Of a stretch of DNA of 64,000 bases, positions 8,992 through 16,991 are shown piece after piece. Origin of the DNA: Alteromonadaceae bacterium 2753L.S.0a.02 (GTDB lineage: Bacteria; Pseudomonadota; Gammaproteobacteria; Pseudomonadales; Cellvibrionaceae); NCBI GenBank assembly GCA_007827375.1, contig VISH01000002.1, forward strand, positions 2,195,001-2,259,000, written 5' to 3'. The position numbers and the translations under genes were made by a program. The notes beneath the pieces are model-generated. The model saw nothing but the letters and a program-made list of their open reading frames with translations. It was not told the origin of the DNA and searched no databases. Within the stretch, counting starts at the first letter, position 1, and each line of letters starts with the position of its first letter.

Positions 8992-9300
8992 AAAGCTCGC
9001 AACACACAGCTTTAAGCTGCTGGTGCGAAGCTCTAAATTGGGGGGAGGGCAGTCCGAAGCTTCAAACACGCGGCTTCGAGCGGCTAGCGCGAAGCTTTAA
9101 GGTGGGTGGGGCTTAGCTAAAAGCTCGTAACTCTCGGTTTCAAGCTACGTGGTCGATGCTCCAAACGGGGGGGAGGGTACCTAAAAGCTTCAAAAACGAT
9201 GCTTAGAGCTACTGGCGCTTACTTCCAAGGTAGGTAGGGCGTAGCTCAGAGCTCCAAAACTGCAGCTTTAGGCAGGTGGGGGGGATGTGAAAGGTACCCC
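8992..9300. repeat. Degenerate ~64-bp tandem repeat array
   Basis: A second repeat family follows directly. Units begin at 8992 (65 bp), 9057 (63), 9120 (64), 9184 (64) and 9248 (incomplete). Each starts AAAGCTYC, has a central GCTTNRAGCT palindrome-like block, and ends in a G-rich run such as GGGGGGAGGG. The copies are much more diverged than the 42-bp units. From 9301 to 9446 there is no gene, but 9361-9418 contains an acidic/lysine-rich open end (ELAKKEEASEENKAAAKSV, stop at 9416) that could be the relic C-terminus of a decayed protein. Confidence 0.8.
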
Positions 9301-9446
9301 CTTTCTGCTAAAAGTATCAATTTGTCTGCATTTTGGTTGTTTCGTGCTATTTCAAGCAGAGCTGGCTAAAAAAGAAGAAGCGTCAGAAGAAAATAAAGCG
9401 GCTGCCAAGAGCGTTTAGCTAAAAACTGACTCGTATTGGGCGTAAG

Positions 9447-10277
9447 TCAAGGCCGTATATAGCGGTCTAGAGAGCGGTCAGTGAAGTTGCTGCCTTCCTG
9501 AATTTTAACCGTCTGCACCAAATCTTTAGCAAACGCGGAGGCTTTCCGGAGTATTGAGTTCGCCTCCGTTGGGTCTGCGTTTTGGTCGAGGTTTACTTTA
9601 AACGACAATAGCACCATATCGTGTGCCGATAGCGGGAAAAAATAATCCATGAAATTTTCAAAGGGTTTGCAGTAAAAGCATATACCCGCGCTGTGGCTGT
9701 AGGGCTGAATATCAAAATTGCGAGATTGCGCGAGCGTTTCGGCGGTTTCCTTATCGTTAAATACCACTTCTAAAAAATCAGAATTACTCGTTGGTAAAAA
9801 ACCAAGTTGGCCCAGGTAGGTCATTTTACTGCGATACAAATCGCAGAGCCAAGGGCTCGCAAGCGAAAGCTCTCTAATATCGCCCACCCGCTTTCGCGTG
9901 GTTGGCTCCACGCACAGCGCAGTGAAAAACAGCTCTAATTTTCCGAGAGATTTATGCGCGCCCCCGGTAAGGTTCCATTCGCCGAAATAAGCCGTTATTT
10001 GCCGGAATATTTTATGGTCACCACCGGTGTACTGTTCAAGCGAACGTGTGTTAATGAAGGGGCGCAGGTCTTGTTTCCAGGCGTTTGGGTTTTTCTGTTT
10101 GAACGTTGAAAGCGGACATAGAAAGGTAAAGCGCGTATCCCAGAAGGTGATTTCAAATAATGGGGCATTTTCTAAGCTAATCCCTGGTTTATTAGGCGAT
10201 AGCGCTCGAATTAGCCGTGCAAGACCCGTTGCGTGGGTCTTAGCTTGAGGTATGGCTAGGTGTTTAGGCTGTGCCAT
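9447..10277 (-). CDS. Unrecognised protein, third partner of the effector-like operon
   Basis: A 276-residue protein I cannot assign by name. It has no signal peptide or membrane segment and looks cytoplasmic. Its layout matches the two preceding genes and the 310-residue protein at 18675: an early strand pair ending in a proline (FWDTRFTFLCP), a central aromatic/glycine block (YFGEWNLTGGAHKSLGKLEL), and a C-terminal block FFPLSAHDMVLLSFKV followed by a helix ending in TVKIQ. It is the most diverged member of that family. The start overlaps the end of the upstream gene by 14 bases, so translation is probably coupled. A weak terminator (TGACT/AGTCA then GTTTTT on the minus strand) overlaps the stop codon. 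A role as immunity or chaperone partner of the first gene is inference. Confidence 0.75.
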   Translation of the reverse strand: MAQPKHLAIPQAKTHATGLARLIRALSPNKPGISLENAPLFEITFWDTRFTFLCPLSTFKQKNPNAWKQDLRPFINTRSLEQYTGGDHKIFRQITAYFGEWNLTGGAHKSLGKLELFFTALCVEPTTRKRVGDIRELSLASPWLCDLYRSKMTYLGQLGFLPTSNSDFLEVVFNDKETAETLAQSRNFDIQPYSHSAGICFYCKPFENFMDYFFPLSAHDMVLLSFKVNLDQNADPTEANSILRKASAFAKDLVQTVKIQEGSNFTDRSLDRYIRP

Positions 10278-10971
10278 TACGGCTTATTTCTACATGAGAC
10301 ATGAATTCGTCGACGACACCGAAGGCGGCTTCTTTCATGTTTGTTTCGGGACTGTAGAAGTCTAGGCCGCGATAGGCTTCAAGAGTAAATTCAAAATACA
10401 ACATGTGTTTCGGAGAAAGATGTGTGGCGAAACCGATCTCTGGTGGACGTCCATCAATCCCTGCACTAAATCGGAACCAGGTATTATCATTGATCGTGGT
10501 GACTGAAAAATCAGCTTGTTTAATAGGGTACTTGTAAGATCCTTCGCCCAATGACCCAAGAGAAGCTCCTTTGTTTTGAAAACCCCACGATTCGTGACAA
10601 ATAAATAGTAATATATTTGTAAAACATGATTTATCGTAAAAATCTATCCCTTCTTTGTATTCGTCAGGGAAGTAAAAGATGCGGCCTGTGACACCAATAC
10701 CACCACGTGATTTATTTCCTTTCCCAAAAAGTCTCCAGCCGCGTTCATAGAACTTATTTGCATAGTCACCCGTAGCCTGTCGTTCGTAATGTTTCTCATC
10801 ATATATGTTAAAGCTTTCAGGGAAGACATTGATGGGGTACATTGCTGTGTGGTCGGGATTTTTAAACTTTAGTAAGCATTCTCCAAAATCCAGAGACACC
10901 GTGGGTGCATAACGAAAGTTTGGCCGTTTTAACTTTGAATCTGAACCAAAGATGTGCGCCTGATATATCAT
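10264..10971 (-). CDS. Unrecognised protein, second partner of the effector-like operon
   Basis: A 235-residue soluble protein, clearly a paralogue of the next gene upstream (roughly 60% identical by eye over the first half). Shared blocks are LKRPNFRYAPTV (residues ~14-25), LKFKNPDHTAMYPINVFPES, FYERGW.LFGK with KSRGG, IFYF, and LDFYSPETN near the C-terminus. There is no signal peptide, transmembrane helix or catalytic motif I recognise. It follows the 232-residue paralogue after 79 bases and overlaps the following 276-residue gene by 14 bases. A recent tandem duplication is the simplest origin. Repeated copies of a small soluble gene behind one larger gene are a common layout for immunity genes, but this is an analogy only. 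Confidence 0.8.
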   Translation of the reverse strand: MIYQAHIFGSDSKLKRPNFRYAPTVSLDFGECLLKFKNPDHTAMYPINVFPESFNIYDEKHYERQATGDYANKFYERGWRLFGKGNKSRGGIGVTGRIFYFPDEYKEGIDFYDKSCFTNILLFICHESWGFQNKGASLGSLGEGSYKYPIKQADFSVTTINDNTWFRFSAGIDGRPPEIGFATHLSPKHMLYFEFTLEAYRGLDFYSPETNMKEAAFGVVDEFMSHVEISRNGTA

Positions 10972-11050
10972 GCTGCTCTAAAAAATTCCAAATATATTAA
11001 AATTGTTGTATTGATATTACTCACTTCTTTCAATAGATATCGGGCTTTGC

Positions 11051-11749
11051 TCATGATTGAGAGATTTCTACATTAGAAATAAATTCATCCACTATGCTGA
11101 ATGAGCACTCCTTCAAGTTGGTTTCTGGGCTATAAAAATCCAGGCTCTGAAAAGCTTCAAGTTTAAATTCAAAATAGAGTATGTGATTTTTCGTAAGTGG
11201 AGTTGCGTACCCAATGTTTGGTGGTTTTCCGCTTGCTCCGGCAGTGAAACTTGTCCATGCTGTTTGGTTAATGTGCGTAACAGTGAAATCATCGTGTTTT
11301 ATTGGATATCGAAAGGCAGAGTATTCACTAGTGATTTCTTCTGGATTTCGGGTGCGAGATTTCCAAAAATCGTTGCACAAAAATAGTAAAAGATCGTGAA
11401 AGCATTCAATTTCTTTAAAATTGATCCTCTTTTGAAACTCCTCGGTAAAATAAAATATATTTCCGACGACACCAACGCCACCACGAGACTTTTTCGATTT
11501 TCCAAAGAGTTGCCAGCCGCGTTCGTAAAACACTTTGTAATAATCGCCTGTACCATTGGGGTCATAGTTTCCAAGATCATATAAATCAAAGCTTTCTGGG
11601 AAAACGTTTATAGGATACATGGCTGAGTGATCAGGGTTTTTAAATTTAAGTGAGCACTTGCCAAGACTTAATTCTACTGTTGGGGCATAACGAAAGTTCG
11701 GGCGTTTTAAGTTTAAATCTGAGCCCAAAAAAATATCAAGTAAGCCCAT
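11051..11749 (-). CDS. Unrecognised protein, first partner of the effector-like operon
   Basis: A 232-residue soluble protein, the closest paralogue of the gene at 10264 (the same RPNFRYAPTV, FKNPDH, YPINVFPESF, FYERGW and LDFYSPETN blocks). Its start codon lies one base past the stop of the 454-residue gene, and a GGAGGT ribosome binding site lies inside the end of that gene, so the two are almost certainly translated together in a fixed ratio. That tight coupling to the larger gene is the main reason for regarding this family as its dedicated partner. No known domain was recognised. Confidence 0.8.
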   Translation of the reverse strand: MGLLDIFLGSDLNLKRPNFRYAPTVELSLGKCSLKFKNPDHSAMYPINVFPESFDLYDLGNYDPNGTGDYYKVFYERGWQLFGKSKKSRGGVGVVGNIFYFTEEFQKRINFKEIECFHDLLLFLCNDFWKSRTRNPEEITSEYSAFRYPIKHDDFTVTHINQTAWTSFTAGASGKPPNIGYATPLTKNHILYFEFKLEAFQSLDFYSPETNLKECSFSIVDEFISNVEISQS

Positions 11750-11750
11750 A

Positions 11751-13115
11751 TTACCTCCTGAATAATTCTTTTAAAACAACCGCAAAAGTTTTTAACTGAC
11801 CCCCAGCATATTTTTTTGCGTGCAAATTCATTTCGTCACGGTTTTTATATGGGTGCATATGTGGATTAATTCCAGGGTTTGTCGACTTGTTGGCGGCGAT
11901 ATTGCGCCATGTTTTTGCTGATTCCCAGGTGGCATAAGCCCCTGCCCCAATTCCCGCTAGAGTGAGCAATGTCGGAGCGGCGGGGGATAATAAAAACGCT
12001 CCAATTCCCGAGCCTAAACTTGCTGCTGCTTTGATATATCCTCCCATTCTCAGAGTGTTGTCAAAGCGTTGTTTGCCGAGCAGATCTGCTTGGTCCTCCA
12101 TTCCGGGAAATTTCAATAGTTCAGATCTTAGCGCAAGGGGAGACCCGAGTTGTGCTCTCAGGCTTTTGATGTCATCGTCATGTATCTTCATAACATCGTC
12201 GTGAAGATTAATATTACTTTTGCGCACCTTAGGTAGTATGCTTGCTATATTTTTTGTTGGGGAAAGAAAAATTATAGTATGTTTGTTCAGGCTTCGTCCG
12301 CCAGTGAGGTTAAGTGCTTTGTCTAGTAAATACGCTCCGTCTCCATGTATCACCCATTGAACATCTTTATTTTTTTCTTGTGCGTCCAAAAAAGCTTTGC
12401 TGAGTTTTTGTGCGGCCAGTGACTGGCTGAAGCTCTTTTGCCGTGGTGTTCTCCACTCTGTACCTTTGTCATACAAAGACGGAGGGTTGAAGCAAAGGGT
12501 ATAGCCTTCATTCTTAAGATCGCCCTTCCATTTTTTATGCCCGTATGCTTTGTCAAGCAGTGAGGGCATTATGCTCGTAGCAGCCTCGTCTATACTTTTA
12601 CAAAGGCCGTTAATTGCCGCGTGATGGGTACTAATTGTTTTTGTTTTCTTATCAGATAGTCGCCAGAAACCGCGAGAAAATTCCGTATGGTATAAACCCG
12701 GCTGTCCATCGGAATATTTCGCGACTTCCAAATCGGTAATGTACACTCCAGGGCCATAGTTCGGATCGCCAGTACTTGGAAATATTTTATATTTAACGAA
12801 TGCATTTCCGATGATGCTTTTATGCTCAAAGGCATTGTGTTTGTTACTAAACTCAGTCGCGCCGCCAGCCTTGGCTCTTAATTGCTTGAGCCGAGACAAA
12901 ATAAGTGTAGTTTGGTTGGTCTGGGCATCTCCAAATCGATAGACAAATGTTTGGTCGATGTAAACTGCCCGACCGGAAGCGCCTGTGGTGTCTGTATCCA
13001 GAGGAATATAGTTTGCTGGGTCTCTTCCAAGTAGAAGGGCAAAAGGGGAAGAAGCAGATGTTAGTCCGTTATTTGAAGTACTCACTATCTCGTCCTTATT
13101 AAATTGAATTCGCAT
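11751..13115 (-). CDS. Unrecognised effector-like protein with C-terminal hydrophobic hairpin
   Basis: A 454-residue protein without a signal peptide. The N-terminal ~250 residues are mixed alpha/beta. Around residues 265-310 a strand-turn-helix (VQWVIHGDGAYLLDKALNL) and another strand (HTIIFLSPT) suggest a Rossmann- or alpha/beta-hydrolase-like core, though a proper GxSxG elbow is absent. Near residues 365-405 a glycine/alanine-rich hydrophobic hairpin (LGSGIGAFLLSPAAP, LLTLAGIGAGAYATW) could insert into a membrane. The C-terminal ~50 residues are basic and histidine-containing. It is a distant homologue of the protein at 19614-20780, aligning through the strand/elbow/strand region and the hairpin. 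It leads an operon with three partner genes. Such an architecture is compatible with a contact-dependent or type VI effector, but no VgrG, Hcp, PAAR or Rhs element is in the window. Confidence 0.75.
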   Translation of the reverse strand: MRIQFNKDEIVSTSNNGLTSASSPFALLLGRDPANYIPLDTDTTGASGRAVYIDQTFVYRFGDAQTNQTTLILSRLKQLRAKAGGATEFSNKHNAFEHKSIIGNAFVKYKIFPSTGDPNYGPGVYITDLEVAKYSDGQPGLYHTEFSRGFWRLSDKKTKTISTHHAAINGLCKSIDEAATSIMPSLLDKAYGHKKWKGDLKNEGYTLCFNPPSLYDKGTEWRTPRQKSFSQSLAAQKLSKAFLDAQEKNKDVQWVIHGDGAYLLDKALNLTGGRSLNKHTIIFLSPTKNIASILPKVRKSNINLHDDVMKIHDDDIKSLRAQLGSPLALRSELLKFPGMEDQADLLGKQRFDNTLRMGGYIKAAASLGSGIGAFLLSPAAPTLLTLAGIGAGAYATWESAKTWRNIAANKSTNPGINPHMHPYKNRDEMNLHAKKYAGGQLKTFAVVLKELFRR

Positions 13116-13694
13116 GCTTGGTACTCAGTGCGAGGCGAATATAACATACGGTTTTAGTTATTTGCGCGCGGAGTTACCAACTTGTGCATTCTTTATGATC
13201 TGCGGGTGTGATAGGGGTAAGTTTTATCCAGAATGCTCTCTGCTGCTAGTTTGTTACACCGGTACAGCGCGAGAAATGTTCGATTTATAGAAGGGGGTCT
13301 CACTTCGTCCATTATGAAATTACGCGTATAAAAGGGATGTTTGGGTTTTGAAAAGAAAATTTGCAGCCCGATAGGCGTGCCCCTTTCGCTGTGTCGTACG
13401 ACCACTCTTCCGCCACATTGGCGTCAAAAACACGCCATTTTTTTCCAGCTCTGTAAAGTTTTGTAAATATCGTCAATTTTCTCCCTTGTGTTAGCCGTTG
13501 CTAACCGTGCGCGTCGCTTGGTGAATGCTATTCACCCACTATTTGATAAATGATAAACCGATCAAAAAAAGATCAATTTCGCGACAGGCGGCGCCCAAAA
13601 TAGGGGCGTTCTGTGGTATAAATGCGGGCTTTCGTAATAACGGAATTCGTTTTATTACATTTAATTAATAAGTATGAAACAAGGAATGTGAGTC
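13116..13694. promoter_or_regulatory. Divergent promoter region, copy 1
   Basis: This 579-base gap lies between the leftward effector-like operon and the rightward lipoprotein gene. Bases 13116-13418 are specific to this copy and should hold the operon's promoter; the one open frame there (13193-13405, minus) has nothing to support it. From 13419 the sequence is the 268-bp repeat shared with 21603-21870. Features in the shared part are TGGCGT/ACGCCA with a T-run (terminator-like), GTTAGC/GCTAAC, GATCAAAAAAAGATC, and a TATAAAT box at about 13617 that could be the lipoprotein gene's -10 element. A good -35 element is not visible. Confidence 0.5.
13419..13686. repeat. 268-bp direct repeat, copy 1
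   Basis: The sequence from TGGCGTCAAAAACACGCC to AAACAAGGAA recurs at 21603-21870 at a constant offset of 8184 bases, with no insertion or deletion and only scattered substitutions (for example CTTGTGTTAGC versus CGTCAGTTAGC). It ends at the ribosome binding site of the lipoprotein gene, so the whole 5' regulatory region is duplicated. Confidence 0.9.
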
Positions 13695-15938
13695 ATGATG
13701 TCGATACGCTTACTCAGCGCACAAACGTTTTTTCAATTTGTTTTGGTTTTGCTGGTTACCGTTGGTGTAGCCGCATGTGGAGGAGGCGGTGGTAATTCTT
13801 CAGCAAAACCTACTGCAGTACCAACCTCAGAGCCGACTCCTACACCCGAACCTGATACCACACCTGCAGACTTTACCCTGAGTCTCCCCCAAACTACTTA
13901 CGAACGTGGTGCGGTAGCAACTACTGAACAAGTCACCATCACCGATATCGATACCCTTACCGATATTTCCATTTCGAGCGGAGGTGAATATTCCATCGAC
14001 AGTGGCAGCTTTACCAGCAGTGCCGGGCAAATAGCGAATAATCAAACCGTAGTCGCTCGTGCAACTGCGGGGGGTAATTTTGATGATGAAGTGGCGATTA
14101 CGCTGACCGTGGGTACCCTTGCAAAATCCTTTACGGTGGTGACCGAAGCGCAAGACATAACGCCCGAAGCATTCAGCTTTACGGCGTTAAACAATGTTGG
14201 ATTATCGAGCGAAGCAGTTTCCACAGCAGCCACCATTACTGGTATTAACGATGCCGCGCCAATCTCAATAAGCGGTGGAGAATATTCCATTGCGGGAGGC
14301 AGTTATACCAGCACCGCAGGTTCAGTAACCGACGGTCAGGCGGTAACGGTTCGGTTAACGTCTTCCAGTGCTTTTTCAACACAATCAACGGCCACTTTAA
14401 ACGTCGGTGGTGTTGAGGCAAGTTTTTCGGTAACGACCCTGGCTCAGGATATTACGCCGGATGAATTTAGCTTTACCGCAGTAACGGATGCGGATTTTAA
14501 TACCCAGTACACATCAGAAACGGTGACGATTTCGGGGATTAATGATGCGACTCCTATTAGTGTTGTTGGTGGTGAATATTCGATTAACACAGGTGCTTAC
14601 ACTTCTGACGCGGGAATGATTGCCAATGGCGATACTGTTAGTGTCCGCTTAACATCTGCAACCTCAGGTAGTACAGCAGCCGTTTCGACGCTTAACGTGG
14701 GTGGCGTAGAGGGTGGGTTTTCGGTAACAACGATTGAAGATTCTACGTTACCAGTTGTTCAACTCTATTTTCCAACACAACTGGGTATAACAGATAAAGC
14801 TACACTTCGTGTTCGCGGTGTTGCAACTGATGATATGAGTGGTGTGAGCTCAGTGAGCGTGAATGGTGTTGTTGCTGAAACTAGCGATGGTTTTGCTAAT
14901 TGGCAAGCGACAATCGATTTAGCTCAAGGTGAAAATGATATTACGCTAATTGCGCAAGACGGTTCGGGCAATACCACTGCATCACAAGTGTTCGCCACTA
15001 TTACGCGTAGTGATGATTTAAGTGCGGCTTTCAATGTGGAGGATGCAACCATGGATCGGTTTTACGGTTTGGAATATATACCCAGTAGAGAGAAGTTTTT
15101 TGTGGTCGAAGACCGCCGCAATTACTATTTTCTCGACCCGGAAACAGGTGCTTTTACTCTGGTTTCCGAGGCCACAGATCCTGTAAATCATGACATTGAC
15201 GCAAATGGGAGATCGCTCACTTCTACGTATTACGATATCGAAGGAGAAGAGGGCGTGTTTGTGGGAGGAACTCGGGGTATTTATCATGTAAACCTTGATA
15301 ATGGTGAGCGCACTATGCTGACTGATGCGAGCGTTGACGATGCAAGTTTGGCTTTTGACCAAATTTATAGGATGGGTTTGGTGCAAGGTGATACGCTCGC
15401 TGAATCCTATTTATTGGTATCAAATCGGCTAAGCAATAGTTTGGTGAAAGTTGATTTGGTAACAGGTCAAAAAGTGCTGTTTTCCGACAATCTCAATCTA
15501 AATTTTGGGGAGCCAATACAAGGATCTATAGATGGCTTAGAGATCTCCAATCAGCAAAGCATTGTATATTTGACAACTAGTTCATCTGTATATTCTGTTG
15601 ATACCGTTAATGAAGGAAGAATTGAAATAGCCCAATCTAATTTGCCAGATATGGTCAATACCCCATTTGATGCAGTTGCGTTGTTAGGTGACGACAGTGA
15701 GTTATGTGGCACTTCGCTAGATACTGGTGTTGAATTTCTTTCGTGCGTGGGCCTAAGTGATGCCAGCGGCAATATAAGGCGAGCGCTTTCAGAAGCTGAT
15801 GCTCCGCAATTGACTGATCAAAACGAAGCCACCCATTTGGCTGCACGTGACCTTCTATATACATGCTATACGGATGGTGTAGGCGTTACAGATATGGTAA
15901 GCGGGGAAACTTTAGTTTTGTTGAAAGTGGCGAATTAA
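13695..15938 (+). CDS. Lipoprotein with Ig-like repeats and beta-propeller, copy 1
   Basis: A 747-residue envelope lipoprotein. The signal peptide ends in the lipobox VAAC (lipidated C28), followed by a Gly-rich and then a Pro/Thr/Glu linker (PTPTPEPDTTP style). Three ~98-residue Ig-like repeats follow (residues ~54-350), each containing a GGEYSI..G.Y/FTS block and ending SFTVVTEAQD or similar. Next is another Ig-like domain of the Bacterial-Ig type (~350-440), then a C-terminal beta-propeller-like region (repeats of the type RGIYHVNLDNGERTML). No enzyme motif was seen. The first Ig repeat is nearly identical in DNA to that of the second copy at 21881. The gene lies upstream of a TPS exoprotein gene in both copies, which suggests a shared surface function, perhaps adhesion. 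That function is inference. Confidence 0.85.
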   Translation: MMSIRLLSAQTFFQFVLVLLVTVGVAACGGGGGNSSAKPTAVPTSEPTPTPEPDTTPADFTLSLPQTTYERGAVATTEQVTITDIDTLTDISISSGGEYSIDSGSFTSSAGQIANNQTVVARATAGGNFDDEVAITLTVGTLAKSFTVVTEAQDITPEAFSFTALNNVGLSSEAVSTAATITGINDAAPISISGGEYSIAGGSYTSTAGSVTDGQAVTVRLTSSSAFSTQSTATLNVGGVEASFSVTTLAQDITPDEFSFTAVTDADFNTQYTSETVTISGINDATPISVVGGEYSINTGAYTSDAGMIANGDTVSVRLTSATSGSTAAVSTLNVGGVEGGFSVTTIEDSTLPVVQLYFPTQLGITDKATLRVRGVATDDMSGVSSVSVNGVVAETSDGFANWQATIDLAQGENDITLIAQDGSGNTTASQVFATITRSDDLSAAFNVEDATMDRFYGLEYIPSREKFFVVEDRRNYYFLDPETGAFTLVSEATDPVNHDIDANGRSLTSTYYDIEGEEGVFVGGTRGIYHVNLDNGERTMLTDASVDDASLAFDQIYRMGLVQGDTLAESYLLVSNRLSNSLVKVDLVTGQKVLFSDNLNLNFGEPIQGSIDGLEISNQQSIVYLTTSSSVYSVDTVNEGRIEIAQSNLPDMVNTPFDAVALLGDDSELCGTSLDTGVEFLSCVGLSDASGNIRRALSEADAPQLTDQNEATHLAARDLLYTCYTDGVGVTDMVSGETLVLLKVAN

Positions 15939-15993
15939 TTTTTAAAAATTAGTTCTGAATGAATGTTTAAGTAAGCTGGTAGTGGTAGCTGCT

Positions 15994-16760
15994 ATGGATA
16001 AGAAAAAAAGACGACAACAAAAAAGTGGTACTCATGGGCTCGTTACAATTCCCAGCTTCAAACTTTCAGCTTTGGCGATCGCCATTCATTTTGTTTCATC
16101 GGCTGTACATGCTGGTCCTGAAGGTGGTCAAGTTACGGGTGGTAGAGGCAATATCGCCTCTACGGGCACGACCACTACTATAGAACAACTCTCGGATCGT
16201 ATGGCCATTGATTGGCAAAGCTACGATGTTGGGGCCAATGAACGTGTTCACTATATTCAACCTGATTCCTCTTCTATTTCACTTAATCGAATTTTAAGTA
16301 ACAGCGGTTCTCAAATTCATGGGCAAATCGATGCCAATGGACATGTGATTTTAATGAATCCGCACGGTGTGGTGTTTGGAGCGGGCGCAACCATCAATGT
16401 CGGTGGCTTATTGGCGTCCGGTTTAAATATTGAAGCCGATAGTTTTATGAATGGTGACTTTGCGTTTTCAGCTTTGGAAAATGCCGAGGGTAAAGTTATC
16501 AATTCCGGTTTAATTAATGCGACTACAGGGGGTTCGGTAACGCTGTTGGGTACGCAGGTTGAGAATAACGATTTAATGGTTGCAAATCTAGGTAGAGTAA
16601 ATCTCGCAGCAGGTAAGCAAGCTGTTGTTACGATAATGAAGGTCTCATGGGGGTGAGGATTACCCAGGAAGTGCTTCAGGATGAAGTGGGAATGGATGCT
16701 GCTGTGATTAATTTCCGCGAGAAATTAGCGGAAAATGGGCAGAATTCACGGCCAGCATGA
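15994..16760 (+). pseudogene. Truncated, frameshifted TPS exoprotein (TpsA) stub
   Basis: The start matches the intact giant gene at 24357: a long signal peptide ending AVHA before GPEGGQV, then the TPS/haemagglutination-activity domain with NRILSN, NPHGVVFG and GGLLASGLNIE. At about 16632 a five-base deletion relative to the paralogue shifts the frame, giving a stop at 16654-16656 (MKVSWG end). In the shifted frame the homology resumes (NEGLMGVRITQEVLQDEVG, aligned with NEGQVGIRITDALLQEDIG) and fades out before a stop at 16758-16760. Only about 250 residues of an exoprotein remain, with no beta-helix body and no transporter gene behind it. I take the ATG at 15994 as the start rather than the in-frame GTG at 15982. 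The 231 bases up to 16991 hold no supported gene. Confidence 0.85.
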
Positions 16761-16991
16761 GAAAAGTTTTTTCTCTAAAGCAACGTGATTTTTCTTTGGG
16801 GGAAAATAACTGGATTGAAAAAGGCAACATAACAAGTGTTTTTTGTTTCGAGCAATTGGATTGGAGTTTGCCGAGTGGATACATCACCTTTTGTTTCTGG
16901 GTAACTTTCGCCAAACTGCATGTTTTAGACGAACGAGAGCAGGTAGCTTTTGCTCCATAATTTTACGATTCATAAAAAAAGGAAATAACAG

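Noticed and set aside
13193..13405. 70-codon frame upstream of the first effector-like gene
   Set aside because: It lies in the expected promoter region, has no ribosome binding site and no counterpart at the second locus.
16708..16960. Two overlapping small frames on opposite strands after the TpsA stub
   Set aside because: They have no ribosome binding site, mutually exclude each other, and show no recognisable feature.
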